Assembly: GCA_934489915.1 (NCBI GenBank)
Contig: CAKSSZ010000063.1
Location: 1 to 8,009 of the forward strand
Direction of reading: 5' to 3'
Length of the DNA stretch: 8,009 nt
Source of the DNA: an uncultured Clostridia bacterium
GTDB taxonomy: Bacteria > Bacillota > Clostridia > HGM11514
In this document: positions 1 to 6,744 of the stretch, in pieces
Numbering within the stretch: the stretch's first letter is position 1
How the letters are laid out: the number at the start of each line of letters is the position of its first letter
The notes under the pieces: generated by a model
What the model was told of the DNA's origin: nothing
The model's database searches: none
Seen by the model: the letters and a program-made list of their open reading frames with translations, nothing else
Position numbers and translations under genes: made by a program

Positions 1-1
1 G

Positions 2-712
2 TACTTTGGGGATACCGGCCGTGTGCCTTACGGGACACGTTCGGAGGCAACCATTGTGAAATATACCCGTCAGGATATTAATTTTTTAAAACGCTTTCAT
101 GTAAAGATGGTTTTGGCTGCCTGCGGAACGGCAAGCTCTGTAGGACTGCCCAAGCTGCGGGAAGAATATCCGACCTTGCCTTTGATCGGCGTGGTAGAGG
201 CTGCCTCCCGGGCGGCGGTTGACCGGACAAAAAACGGGAAAATTGCAGTGCTGGCTACCAACAGTACAGTGCGCAGTAATTCCTACGGGATAGAAATGAC
301 TAAACTTGCGCCCCAGGTAACTGTGATGGGGCAGGCGTGCCCCATGTTTGTGCCGCTGGTGGAAAACGGATACGCCGATAGCCGGGTGGCTCGGCTGATT
401 GCACAGGAATATTTGGCTCCGGTGCAGGAATTCGGGGCAGATACGGTGATTTTAGGCTGTACCCATTACCCGTTGCTTAAACGTGTGATCGGTGAGATTC
501 TGGGAGATGGGGTCACGCTGATTGACGTAGGCGCACAGGCTGCATTGCGGGTGGCGCAACTCCTGCGGCAGCAGGATATGCTGGGAGAAAATACAGGAGA
601 AATTTCTTATTATGTCAGTGACAGTGTAGAGAACTTTGCCTCATTGGGCAGCTCTTTTCTCCATTGCAAGATACAAGAACATGTGGAAAAGATTGATATT
701 GAAAGGTTTTGA
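2..712 (+). CDS. murI: Glutamate racemase, 3' portion (5' end outside window)
   Basis: Interconverts L- and D-glutamate in the cytoplasm, supplying D-Glu for peptidoglycan stem peptides. The reading frame is open from base 2 (YFGDTGRVPYGTR), a conserved racemase stretch, so the true start lies upstream; the GTG at 23 is internal. About 236 residues are visible against a usual 260-270, and the N-terminal Asp-Ser-Gly motif is missing because of the window edge. Both catalytic cysteines can be seen: the first in ACGTAS (Cys codon at 122) and the second in LGCTHYP (Cys codon at 458). The first motif reads C-G-T where most family members have C-N-T; otherwise the family signature is intact. It ends in TGA, 6 nt before the DUF1934 gene, so the two are probably cotranscribed. 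The family assignment is secure. Confidence 0.95.
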   Translation, partial: YFGDTGRVPYGTRSEATIVKYTRQDINFLKRFHVKMVLAACGTASSVGLPKLREEYPTLPLIGVVEAASRAAVDRTKNGKIAVLATNSTVRSNSYGIEMTKLAPQVTVMGQACPMFVPLVENGYADSRVARLIAQEYLAPVQEFGADTVILGCTHYPLLKRVIGEILGDGVTLIDVGAQAALRVAQLLRQQDMLGENTGEISYYVSDSVENFASLGSSFLHCKIQEHVEKIDIERF

Positions 713-718
713 TGAACC

Positions 719-1138
719 GTGGAAAAGAAAATGCTTTTAAAAATTCTGGGGAACCGTATGCAGGATGGAGAGGCAGAAAAGGTTGAATTTATTACCGAGG
801 CAATCTATCGGCAGGAGCCGGAAGGGTACTCGGTGGAATATTATGAGTCAGAGGTAACCGGGATGGCAGGGACGAAAACTTTGATCACCCTGCGGCCTGA
901 CGAAATTTCAATTTCCCGGATGGGGGCAAACAATGCTATCATGCGCTTTGTCCCCGGGAAAAAATATGTAACCATGTATGAAACAGAGGTAGGAACGCTG
1001 GCGATGGGGGTCAGCTCCGATAAGGTATCGGTTCAGATGGATGAAGGCGGCGGTTCGGCGGAATTTGATTATCATCTGGAGATTAACAGCGTTCCGACGT
1101 CGGATAATTATTTTTCTATGAAAATTTGGGAGGTTTAG
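719..1138 (+). CDS. DUF1934 (YwiB-like) beta-barrel protein
   Basis: A 139-residue cytoplasmic protein with no signal peptide or membrane segment. It resembles the DUF1934/YwiB family, predicted to be small calycin-like beta-barrels of unknown biochemical role. The visible match is the alternating strand pattern with a Tyr-rich early strand (EYYESEV), then TKTLITL, the SRMG turn and a MRFVPGKKY segment. The placement supports this: in Bacillus subtilis ywiB lies immediately upstream of argS, and here the stop is only 2 nt before the argS ATG. The start is uncertain. GTG 719 has only a distant AAGG (703-706). ATG 731 is preceded by GGAAAAG (721-727) and would give a protein four residues shorter. 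The function is not established. Confidence 0.82.
   Translation: MEKKMLLKILGNRMQDGEAEKVEFITEAIYRQEPEGYSVEYYESEVTGMAGTKTLITLRPDEISISRMGANNAIMRFVPGKKYVTMYETEVGTLAMGVSSDKVSVQMDEGGGSAEFDYHLEINSVPTSDNYFSMKIWEV
1128..1133 (+). promoter_or_regulatory. Ribosome binding site of argS
   Basis: GGGAGG lies 7 nt before ATG 1141, inside the last codons of the DUF1934 gene. This fixes the argS start at 1141 rather than at the in-frame TTG at 1126, which would overlap the Shine-Dalgarno itself. The site is within translated sequence of the upstream gene, so translational coupling between the two is likely. Confidence 0.85.
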
Positions 1139-1140
1139 AG

Positions 1141-2817
1141 ATGCATCCGGTGATACAGGCAAAGGAAGAAATCAAAAAAATGATAGAAGAGGCGCTCCGG
1201 GCAGAAGATCTGGACGGGTTCGGCGCAGAGGTCGAACTGGAAAAACCGAAGGATGCGGGTCATGGGGATTTTGCAAGCACGATCGCTATGAGACTGGCAA
1301 AGCCGGCTCGTCAGGCGCCCCGGCAGATTGCTCAGCGGCTGACGGATGCGTTCAAGCTGGAAGGCAGCTGTGTGGAAAAGGTGGAAATTGCAGGCCCCGG
1401 ATTTATCAATTTTACTTTGAAGCCCTCTTGCTTTTATGAAGTGCTTCGTACCATTTCGGAGGAAGGCTCTGACTACGGACGGGTGAATGTTGGAAACGGG
1501 AAGAAAGTAATGGTGGAATTTGTGTCTGCCAATCCTACAGGACCCATGCATGTGGGAAATGCAAGAGGCGGTGCCATCGGGGATGTGTTAGCCGGTGTGC
1601 TGGACTTTGCCGGATACGATGTGACCCGGGAGTTTTATATCAATGACGCAGGCAATCAAATTGAAAAGTTCGGCATGTCTCTGGAGGCACGGTACCTGCA
1701 GCTGCTGCAGGGAGAGGACAGCGTTCCTTTTCCGGAGGACGGTTATCATGGAGAGGATATTACCCAATTGATGCGGGAATATATTGAGCAATATGGCGAT
1801 CGGGAGCTTTCCAAGCCTTCCGAGGAGCGCAAACGTGCATTGGTTGCTTACGGCTTGGAAAAAAATATTGCCGGGATTCAGAAAACCATGGAGCAATTCG
1901 GCGTGCATTACGACGTGTGGTTCCGGGAGAGCGAATTGTATCGGACGGGGGAAGTAGCGGAAACCATCCGCCAGCTGTGCGATACCGGCAAGGCGTATGA
2001 AAAAGATGGGGCGACCTGGTTCGGCGCTACTGCTTTCGGAGCGGATAAGGACGAGGTTCTGGTACGCTCCAACGGGATTCCAACCTATTTTGCGGCGGAT
2101 ATTGCATATCATAAAAATAAATTTGTTACCCGGGGCTTTGATACGGTCATTGACGTCTGGGGGGCGGATCACCACGGACATACTGCTCGGATGAAGGGCG
2201 CTATGAAAATTTTGGGAATCGATCCGGACCGTTTGCAATTTGTATTAATGCAGCTGGTTCGCCTGATGCGGGACGGCGAGGTATATAAGGTATCCAAACG
2301 GACGGGAAAGGCTGTGACCTTGAACGAATTGCTGGAGGATATCGGCAGTGATGCGGCACGGTTTTTCTTCAATTTGCGCCAGCCCACCAGCCATTTTGAC
2401 TTTGATTTGGACTTGGCAGTGGCGCAAACCAGCGAAAATCCGGTTTATTATGTGCAGTATGCCTATGCCCGGTGCTGCAGCATTTTGCGTATGCTGGAGG
2501 CGGAAGGCATCCAGGTGCCGGAATATGCTCAGGTGGACGCTTCTCAAATGACTACTGAGCATGAGCGGATCCTGCTGGAACGCCTGTCTGCTTTCCCGCA
2601 GGAAATTACAGAAGCGGCAGAGCAGTATGAACCGTCGAAAATTACCCGTTATACCATTGATCTGGCTTCGGCCTTCCATTCATTTTATAATGCAGAACGG
2701 GTGAAAGGGGAAAATGAAGAGCTGATGAAGGCAAGATTACTGTTGGTCAGCTGTGTAAAAACAACTCTGGAAAATGCACTGGGGGTTTTGGGGGTTACGG
2801 CGCCGGAACGGATGTAA
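1141..2817 (+). CDS. argS: Arginyl-tRNA synthetase
   Basis: A class I aminoacyl-tRNA synthetase that charges tRNA-Arg with arginine using ATP in the cytoplasm. The protein has 558 residues, the usual size for bacterial ArgRS. The N-terminal additional domain (about 1-115) has the GHGDFAST and GPGFINF signatures. The HIGH-type motif is HVGN at 137-140, within the NPTGPMHVGNARGG block. The tRNA/amino-acid binding region includes FYINDAGNQ (165-173). WGADHHGH lies at 340-347 and the KMSKS-equivalent KVSKR at 383-387. A DALR anticodon-binding domain fills the C-terminus, which ends in the characteristic APERM. ATG 1141 follows a strong GGGAGG. No frameshift or missing catalytic motif is seen. It is embedded in an operon between DUF1934 and the S41 protease. 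No T-box is visible, but the operon's 5' end is outside the window. Confidence 0.98.
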   Translation: MHPVIQAKEEIKKMIEEALRAEDLDGFGAEVELEKPKDAGHGDFASTIAMRLAKPARQAPRQIAQRLTDAFKLEGSCVEKVEIAGPGFINFTLKPSCFYEVLRTISEEGSDYGRVNVGNGKKVMVEFVSANPTGPMHVGNARGGAIGDVLAGVLDFAGYDVTREFYINDAGNQIEKFGMSLEARYLQLLQGEDSVPFPEDGYHGEDITQLMREYIEQYGDRELSKPSEERKRALVAYGLEKNIAGIQKTMEQFGVHYDVWFRESELYRTGEVAETIRQLCDTGKAYEKDGATWFGATAFGADKDEVLVRSNGIPTYFAADIAYHKNKFVTRGFDTVIDVWGADHHGHTARMKGAMKILGIDPDRLQFVLMQLVRLMRDGEVYKVSKRTGKAVTLNELLEDIGSDAARFFFNLRQPTSHFDFDLDLAVAQTSENPVYYVQYAYARCCSILRMLEAEGIQVPEYAQVDASQMTTEHERILLERLSAFPQEITEAAEQYEPSKITRYTIDLASAFHSFYNAERVKGENEELMKARLLLVSCVKTTLENALGVLGVTAPERM

Positions 2818-2818
2818 T

Positions 2819-2827
2819 GGAGAAAGG
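2819..2827 (+). promoter_or_regulatory. Ribosome binding site of the S41 protease gene, two possible starts
   Basis: GGAGAAAGG follows directly after the argS stop. Read as AGAAAGG (2821-2827), it pairs with the 5' part of the anti-Shine-Dalgarno and best serves ATG 2840, 12 nt on. Read as GGAG (2819-2822), it would serve ATG 2828, 5 nt on. Both ATGs are in the same frame and differ by four residues (MIVT) ahead of the signal peptide. Confidence 0.6.
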
Positions 2828-2839
2828 ATGATTGTAACC

Positions 2840-4363
2840 ATGAAAAAACGGAATTGGATGATTGCTTTCTTGCTGTGCTTCTGCCTTGCATTGAGCGGGA
2901 ACGTTTTTGCAGCGGCGGATGACTGGCCTCAAACAGAAGCGGAGCTGGAGCAGCAAATTGAGGAAAATGCCGCCAATATGGGGATTAGCGTAGAGGAATA
3001 TAAGGAATTATTGCAAAACACCATGTTCCGCTACTATTCCTCTTATATGAAGAGTATCATTCAGGATTATAAATTTGAAGATGTGACTTTGGCAGATTTA
3101 TATGAACAGGCGCTGCGTGCGTTGATCGGCTATGATCGGGACAAGCTGGAACTTGCTTTTTCCTCTGCCTTTCAGGCGTTGGATCCCAACAGTCAATACT
3201 TTCCGGCTGAATCCTTTTCCAGCTTTACGCAAAGATTGGATGAAAATTTGACCGGCGTGGGTATTACGGTGAGCAGTATAGACGGAGCCATTCGGGTTGT
3301 CGGGTTCCCGATTGAAAATTCACCTGCCAAGGTTGCCGGGATTTGCGTGGGAGATGAGCTGATTGCCGTGGAAGGCAACAGCGTAGAAGGAAAAACCGCA
3401 ACTGAAATTTCTCCGCTGATTCGCGGGGAAGAGGGGACGCAGGTGGAATTGACCCTGACCCGGGACGGTGAGCCTTATACCGTGACTCTGACCCGGACGA
3501 AAATCAAACAAAATAATGTGACCTATTCCTTTTTAGAGGGGAATGTTTTGTATTTGCGCTTGTCTTCTTTTAACGACGGCTGCGCCGTAGAAGTGAAAAA
3601 AGCATTGGAAGAAGCGGATCAAAAAGGGATTAAAAAGGTAATCTTTGATTTGCGCAACAATACCGGCGGATACGGCTCGGAGGCTTTTGAAATTGCTGCC
3701 ATGTTTCTGCCGAAGGGAACGTTAATCACCACCTTGGAATATAAGGATGAAACCAAAAACGAGGCACATTATTCCACTGCTTCCTTTGCCCGGCAAAAAT
3801 ATGATACTGCGCTGTTGGTGAATGAATACAGTGCGTCTGCGTCCGAGCTGCTTGCGGCGGCATTTCAGGATAATAAAATGGGCGTTTTAATCGGGACCAA
3901 TACCTACGGGAAAGGAACCGGTCAAAAAATTTATTCTCTTAATGCATTCAACAGCGGCTATAAGCTGACTGTTTGCCAATACCGCACTCCCGACGGCAGC
4001 TTGCTGCCTGCTACCGGGTTGGAGCCGAATATTTTGGTGGAAAATCAGGAGATCTCTATCAATAAAAGTAAGGATTATCCCCAGATTACCATGGAGCGTA
4101 AGCTGTATGAAGGAGATCGGGGAGAAGATGTGCGGGCTTGCCAGATTCGGCTTGCAATGCTGGGTTATCACCCGGGCAATCAAACCGGAGTCTTTGACAG
4201 TAAAACCGCAGAGGCAGTGTGCAGCTTCCAGGCAGATCAGGGGCTCTACCCTTGCGGTGATTTGGATAAAGCCACCCAGAGTAATTTGTATGTACGGTCA
4301 GCCACGCTGCAGGTCACTCAGGATGACCAGCTGGCGGCCGCCGTTTCCTATTTTTCAGAGTGA
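2840..4363 (+). CDS. Secreted S41 (CtpA/CtpB-type) processing protease with PDZ and peptidoglycan-binding domains
   Basis: A carboxyl-terminal processing serine protease of 507 residues, exported to the membrane/wall space. A signal peptide covers residues 1-24 (MKKR, a hydrophobic core, then VFA before AAADD). The PDZ domain spans about 138-223 and begins near GVGITV. The S41 core spans about 233-403 and includes DLRNNTGG. The catalytic Ser333 is the middle serine of SASASE, with the general base Lys358 and Gln362 in GKGTGQ. The Ser-Lys spacing of 25 equals that of E. coli Prc. A PG_binding_1 domain covers about 419-485. This arrangement matches Bacillus CtpA/CtpB; CtpB takes part in sigma-K activation during sporulation, but the substrate here is unknown. 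It lies 22 nt after argS and is probably in the same operon. The alternative start at 2828 adds four residues. Its 3' end overlaps a putative minus-strand ORF by 16 nt. Confidence 0.93.
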   Translation: MKKRNWMIAFLLCFCLALSGNVFAAADDWPQTEAELEQQIEENAANMGISVEEYKELLQNTMFRYYSSYMKSIIQDYKFEDVTLADLYEQALRALIGYDRDKLELAFSSAFQALDPNSQYFPAESFSSFTQRLDENLTGVGITVSSIDGAIRVVGFPIENSPAKVAGICVGDELIAVEGNSVEGKTATEISPLIRGEEGTQVELTLTRDGEPYTVTLTRTKIKQNNVTYSFLEGNVLYLRLSSFNDGCAVEVKKALEEADQKGIKKVIFDLRNNTGGYGSEAFEIAAMFLPKGTLITTLEYKDETKNEAHYSTASFARQKYDTALLVNEYSASASELLAAAFQDNKMGVLIGTNTYGKGTGQKIYSLNAFNSGYKLTVCQYRTPDGSLLPATGLEPNILVENQEISINKSKDYPQITMERKLYEGDRGEDVRACQIRLAMLGYHPGNQTGVFDSKTAEAVCSFQADQGLYPCGDLDKATQSNLYVRSATLQVTQDDQLAAAVSYFSE

Positions 4364-4470
4364 AGCTGCTCTGTGCTGCTTCCGAAAATAAATTCGTCCA
4401 GATCGCCTTGCTCTACCGGAGCCGGGCGATTTGTTGTTTGCGTATTTTTCTTTTCTTCCACATTTCTCAT
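4348..4470 (-). CDS. Putative small hydrophilic protein, convergent with the protease gene
   Basis: This is a minus-strand ORF of 40 codons from ATG 4470, or 37 from GTG 4461. The protein is hydrophilic, rich in Glu, Thr and Gln, with a central RPAPVEQGDLDEFIFG stretch. I do not recognise it; it has no signal peptide or membrane segment. Support comes from an AGAAAGG Shine-Dalgarno (plus-strand 4471-4477), placed 9 nt before the GTG and abutting the ATG, and from a TATAAT box 40 nt further upstream. Its sense/antisense arrangement fills the gap between two plus-strand genes, and its final 16 nt overlap the protease 3' end. Against it are the small size, the weak -35 region, and a rival out-of-frame ATG (4463) at better spacing that gives only 16 residues. 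An imperfect hairpin within it could equally be a terminator for the protease operon. Treat it as a candidate. Confidence 0.42.
   Translation of the reverse strand: MRNVEEKKNTQTTNRPAPVEQGDLDEFIFGSSTEQLHSEK
4402..4435 (+). terminator. Possible terminator hairpin after the murI-argS-protease operon
   Basis: ATCGCC (4402-4407) pairs with GGCGAT (4425-4430). GCTC (4410-4413) pairs with GAGC (4419-4422), separated by a 2x2 internal mismatch and closed by a 5-nt loop. A T-rich run (TTGTTGTTTG, then TTTTTCTTTTC from 4445) follows, but it lacks a clean uridine tract directly after the stem. The position 38 nt beyond the protease stop suits a terminator. The same bases lie within the putative minus-strand ORF. 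Confidence 0.4.
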
Positions 4471-4509
4471 CCTTTCTTTGTTTTGGCTTACGAAAAATCG
4501 CATACATCC

Positions 4510-4515
4510 ATTATA
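4510..4515 (-). promoter_or_regulatory. Possible -10 box of the minus-strand small ORF
   Basis: A perfect TATAAT on the minus strand lies 40-48 nt upstream of the small ORF's candidate starts. The -35 position at 17-18 nt (GTTATT or GGTTAT) matches the consensus poorly, and no extended TG is present, so activity would need an activator or an atypical -35. The surrounding bases on the plus strand also read TTATAT, so chance occurrence in an AT-rich spacer is possible. Confidence 0.35.
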
Positions 4516-4568
4516 TGAAAAAGCGGGGAAAAAATAACCGGTATCCTTTTCCTTTTTTTGCATAGGTT

Positions 4569-5108
4569 GTGGAGAGAAAGCGGTTTAGGGGGGATTTTAC
4601 ACTGCTGCGAAAACATTTGTTGTGCGTCATAGCTGCTTTGTGCCTGCTCTGCTGCGGTTGCCGGGCAGGGAGCCTTGCTGCAATGAATCAACAGCAGCTG
4701 ACCCTGCTATATTTTCCCGATCGGGAAAGCGGTCAACTGACGGAAGAAAAACGATTCGGTGAAAAAGAGGAACTGAGCACAACGGAACAGACCATTTCTT
4801 TTTTGCTTTGCCAGCTGCAAAAAGGACCGGAAAGTGAGCAATTGCTGCCTGTTTTTCCTGCCGATGCTACGGCTTCCTTAGCGGGGTTTTCCGGTCGGAT
4901 TGCTACCGTTTCCTTTGACAGCAGCTTATCGTCAGGAACCGGCAGCGGGACAGGAGATTTTCTGCTCCTTTATTCCATCACAAAAACACTGACTCATCTG
5001 CCCCAGGTGGAGCGGGTGATTTTTACGGTGGACGGCACACCGGCGGAGTGGCTCCAAGGATTTTTTAATGTAACAAATCGCTTAAGTGTTGACGAATTGA
5101 AAAAATAA
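4569..5108 (+). CDS. GerMN-domain lipoprotein (GerM-like, sporulation/germination family)
   Basis: A predicted membrane-anchored lipoprotein of up to 179 residues. After a basic N-terminus comes a hydrophobic stretch (residues 17-30) ending LLCCGC. Cys31 is the likely lipidated residue, although the -3 position is Cys rather than the usual Leu. The rest is one GerMN domain (about 43-165). It starts with LTLLYFPD, followed by a central LQKGPESE segment, an ATVSFDSS strand and the closing VERVIFTVDG. GerM of Bacillus subtilis is needed for sporulation and germination and works with the SpoIIIAH-SpoIIQ channel; the role of this single-domain version is inferred. The start is doubtful: GTG 4569 has no adequate Shine-Dalgarno, whereas AGGGGGG at 4587-4593 sits 8 nt before an in-frame CTG at 4602. 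No promoter was confidently found upstream. The -35 of the next gene's promoter is inside its last codons. Confidence 0.82.
   Translation: MERKRFRGDFTLLRKHLLCVIAALCLLCCGCRAGSLAAMNQQQLTLLYFPDRESGQLTEEKRFGEKEELSTTEQTISFLLCQLQKGPESEQLLPVFPADATASLAGFSGRIATVSFDSSLSSGTGSGTGDFLLLYSITKTLTHLPQVERVIFTVDGTPAEWLQGFFNVTNRLSVDELKK
4587..4593 (+). promoter_or_regulatory. Strong Shine-Dalgarno-like AGGGGGG inside the annotated GerMN ORF
   Basis: This run lies 18 nt inside the ORF as called from GTG 4569. The only start-like codons at suitable distance are CTG 4602 (8 nt) and CTG 4605 (11 nt). Starting there would give a compact lipoprotein signal (LLRKHLLCV then the hydrophobic core). If used, it would be a rare CTG initiation; otherwise the run simply encodes Arg-Gly-Asp. 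Confidence 0.4.
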
Positions 5109-5117
5109 GGGTATAAT
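5089..5117 (+). promoter_or_regulatory. Sigma-A promoter of the cardiolipin synthase gene
   Basis: TTGACG (5089-5094) and TATAAT (5112-5117) are separated by exactly 17 nt, matching the vegetative consensus at 11 of 12 positions. The -35 and half of the spacer lie in the last codons of the GerMN gene; the -10 follows its stop. Transcription should start near 5124, leaving a leader of about 30 nt before ATG 5157. The cardiolipin synthase gene can therefore be expressed independently of the gene before it. Confidence 0.85.
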
Positions 5118-5156
5118 AAAAACAAGAGAGAATGGATACGAAAGGGAGGAAAACCC

Positions 5157-6707
5157 ATGCAAAAGATATTGAAGCTCCTCTTTAGTAAAAAACTGTTGAG
5201 TCTTTTTCTTTTGCTGCTGCAAATTTATTTATTAGCAGCGGGATTTCTTTGGTTTGAAGAGGACATTGCGTATTTATACTGGGTGCAGCTGGCGTTTTGT
5301 ACAGCGATGGTGATTTACGAAGTAAATTCACGGAAAAATCCGGCATTTCAAATGAGCTGGCTGATTTTGGTGGCACTTGCTCCGGCATTTGCGCTGCTGT
5401 TATATGTATTGGTAAGAACAGATTTTACTTCCCGACGGATTGGTCGGCGGGTGGATCGCATTTTAAAATCTACCAACCGGCATTTGCCGCAGGATCCCCT
5501 CACGATGGAGCAGCTTTGCCGGGAACACCCCCGAACCGCAAGCTTATGCCGGTATTTAGAGGAAGGGTGCGGGTTCCCGGTTTATCAGAATACCGATGTA
5601 AAATATTACCCCCTCGGTGATTTTATGTTTGAGGATCTGAAGCGTGATCTCATGGATGCTGAGCGTTTTATTTTTCTTGAATTTTTTATGATCTATCATG
5701 GCATCATGTGGTCGGCGATTCATGAAATTTTAAAGAAAAAGTCACAGGAGGGGGTGGAGGTTCGGCTGCTCTATGATGGCATGGGCTGCCGCCTTTCCAT
5801 GCTGCCCGGCGATTATTATAAACAGCTGGAGGAAGAGGGCATTTCCTGCCGGGTGTTTTCCCCGGTTTTGCCTTTGCTGTCAACGGCGCAGAATAATCGG
5901 GATCACCGAAAAATTGTTGTGGTAGACGGGAGGGTTGCCTATACCGGCGGCGTGAATTTGGGCGATGAATATATTAACCGAGAGGAGCGGTTCGGACATT
6001 GGAAGGATACAGCAGTGCGCTTGTGCGGCGATGGCGTAGACAGCTTTTCAATGTTGTTTTTGCAAATGTGGAACGCCGCCAGCCAGAAAGAAGTATTTCA
6101 TGAAACGGAGTATTTGTCTTATTTGTCCGGCGCCACCTGCCGGGAGGTGCAGCCTGCGGAAGGGTATGTGGTACCCTACGGGGATTGTCCGCTGGATCAG
6201 GAGGCAACCGGCGAGCGGGTATATTTGGATTTGCTGAATACCGCCCAACGTTTTGTGCATATTACAACGCCTTATTTGGTGCCGTCCAGCGAAATGCGGG
6301 AAACCATGCTATTTACCGCAAAGCGAGGGGTTGAAGTGGTTTTGCTGCTGCCTCACATTCCGGACAAGCGTTATATGCGCTGTTTGGCGCGTACCTATTA
6401 TCCGGAGTTGATTCGGGGCGGTGTGAAAATTTATGAATATCTGCCGGGATTTGTTCATGCGAAAATGTCAATCGCAGATGGAGAACGAGCCGTGGTAGGA
6501 ACCATTAACCACGATTTCAGAAGCTTGTTTCTCCATTATGAATGTGCAGCACTGCTGATCGGTACGCCGTGTATTCAGCTAATTGAACAGGATTTTCAAC
6601 AGACGTTAAAGCTCTCTCACCGGGTCACTTTGGCAGATTATATGAAAATCAATGTAATTTCACGCATTTTTGGTTATGTGTTACGATTGTTTGCACCTTT
6701 GCTTTAA
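5157..6707 (+). CDS. cls: Cardiolipin synthase (phospholipase D superfamily)
   Basis: A membrane enzyme that condenses two phosphatidylglycerol molecules to cardiolipin and glycerol. It has 516 residues, slightly longer than the usual 480-510. Three hydrophobic segments (about 12-32, 37-56, 66-86) anchor the N-terminus; many bacterial Cls proteins have two. Two HKD catalytic motifs follow: His250-Lys252-Asp257 (HRKIVVVD, continuing into GGVNLGDEY) and His434-Lys436-Asp441 (HAKMSIAD, continuing into GTINHDFRS). Both are complete, including the downstream Asn and Arg-Ser residues. The start ATG 5157 has a strong GGGAGG (5144-5149) 7 nt upstream and a near-consensus promoter at 5089-5117. It follows the GerMN gene by 48 nt and is the last gene before an AT-rich spacer. 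Another PLD-type phosphatidyltransferase remains possible, but the architecture is that of Cls. Confidence 0.94.
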   Translation: MQKILKLLFSKKLLSLFLLLLQIYLLAAGFLWFEEDIAYLYWVQLAFCTAMVIYEVNSRKNPAFQMSWLILVALAPAFALLLYVLVRTDFTSRRIGRRVDRILKSTNRHLPQDPLTMEQLCREHPRTASLCRYLEEGCGFPVYQNTDVKYYPLGDFMFEDLKRDLMDAERFIFLEFFMIYHGIMWSAIHEILKKKSQEGVEVRLLYDGMGCRLSMLPGDYYKQLEEEGISCRVFSPVLPLLSTAQNNRDHRKIVVVDGRVAYTGGVNLGDEYINREERFGHWKDTAVRLCGDGVDSFSMLFLQMWNAASQKEVFHETEYLSYLSGATCREVQPAEGYVVPYGDCPLDQEATGERVYLDLLNTAQRFVHITTPYLVPSSEMRETMLFTAKRGVEVVLLLPHIPDKRYMRCLARTYYPELIRGGVKIYEYLPGFVHAKMSIADGERAVVGTINHDFRSLFLHYECAALLIGTPCIQLIEQDFQQTLKLSHRVTLADYMKINVISRIFGYVLRLFAPLL

Positions 6708-6735
6708 AAAAATTAGGATTTTTTTATTTTTTTTT
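6706..6735 (+). terminator. AT-only hairpin and T-tract after cardiolipin synthase
   Basis: Starting within the stop codon, AAAAAAAT (6706-6713) pairs perfectly with ATTTTTTT (6718-6725) around a TAGG loop. After one A comes a nine-T run (6727-6735). The position is right for an intrinsic terminator, but an all-A/T stem is weak, so readthrough or a role as curved DNA or a UP-element for the next promoter is also plausible. Confidence 0.45.
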
Positions 6736-6744
6736 GAAAAAAGG

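Noticed and set aside
1126..1140. Upstream TTG start for argS, five codons earlier
   Set aside because: It would overlap the argS ribosome binding site and the DUF1934 stop; ATG 1141 has GGGAGG at ideal spacing.
1588..2238. A 216-codon minus-strand open frame opposite argS
   Set aside because: It is an antisense shadow of a well-conserved synthetase gene, with no motif, promoter or independent support.
2774..2839. Longer start of the S41 protease inside argS
   Set aside because: The extra residues precede a normal MKKR signal peptide and are only the out-of-frame reading of the argS end; the ribosome binding site is after the argS stop.
4333..4342. GGCGGCCGCC palindrome at the end of the protease gene
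   Set aside because: It has no loop and no following T-tract in either direction. It encodes Ala-Ala residues of the protease, so it is not supported as a terminator or operator.
4400..4463. A 16-codon minus-strand frame from ATG 4463, at good spacing from AGAAAGG
   Set aside because: It is very short and simply Lys/Arg-rich; the overlapping 37-40 codon frame has a more protein-like composition. It is kept only as a caution against the small-ORF call.
4501..4508. CATACATC resembling a sporulation sigma-E -10 element upstream of the GerMN gene
   Set aside because: No matching -35 element was found 13-15 nt upstream, and an eight-base partial match in AT-rich DNA is expected by chance.
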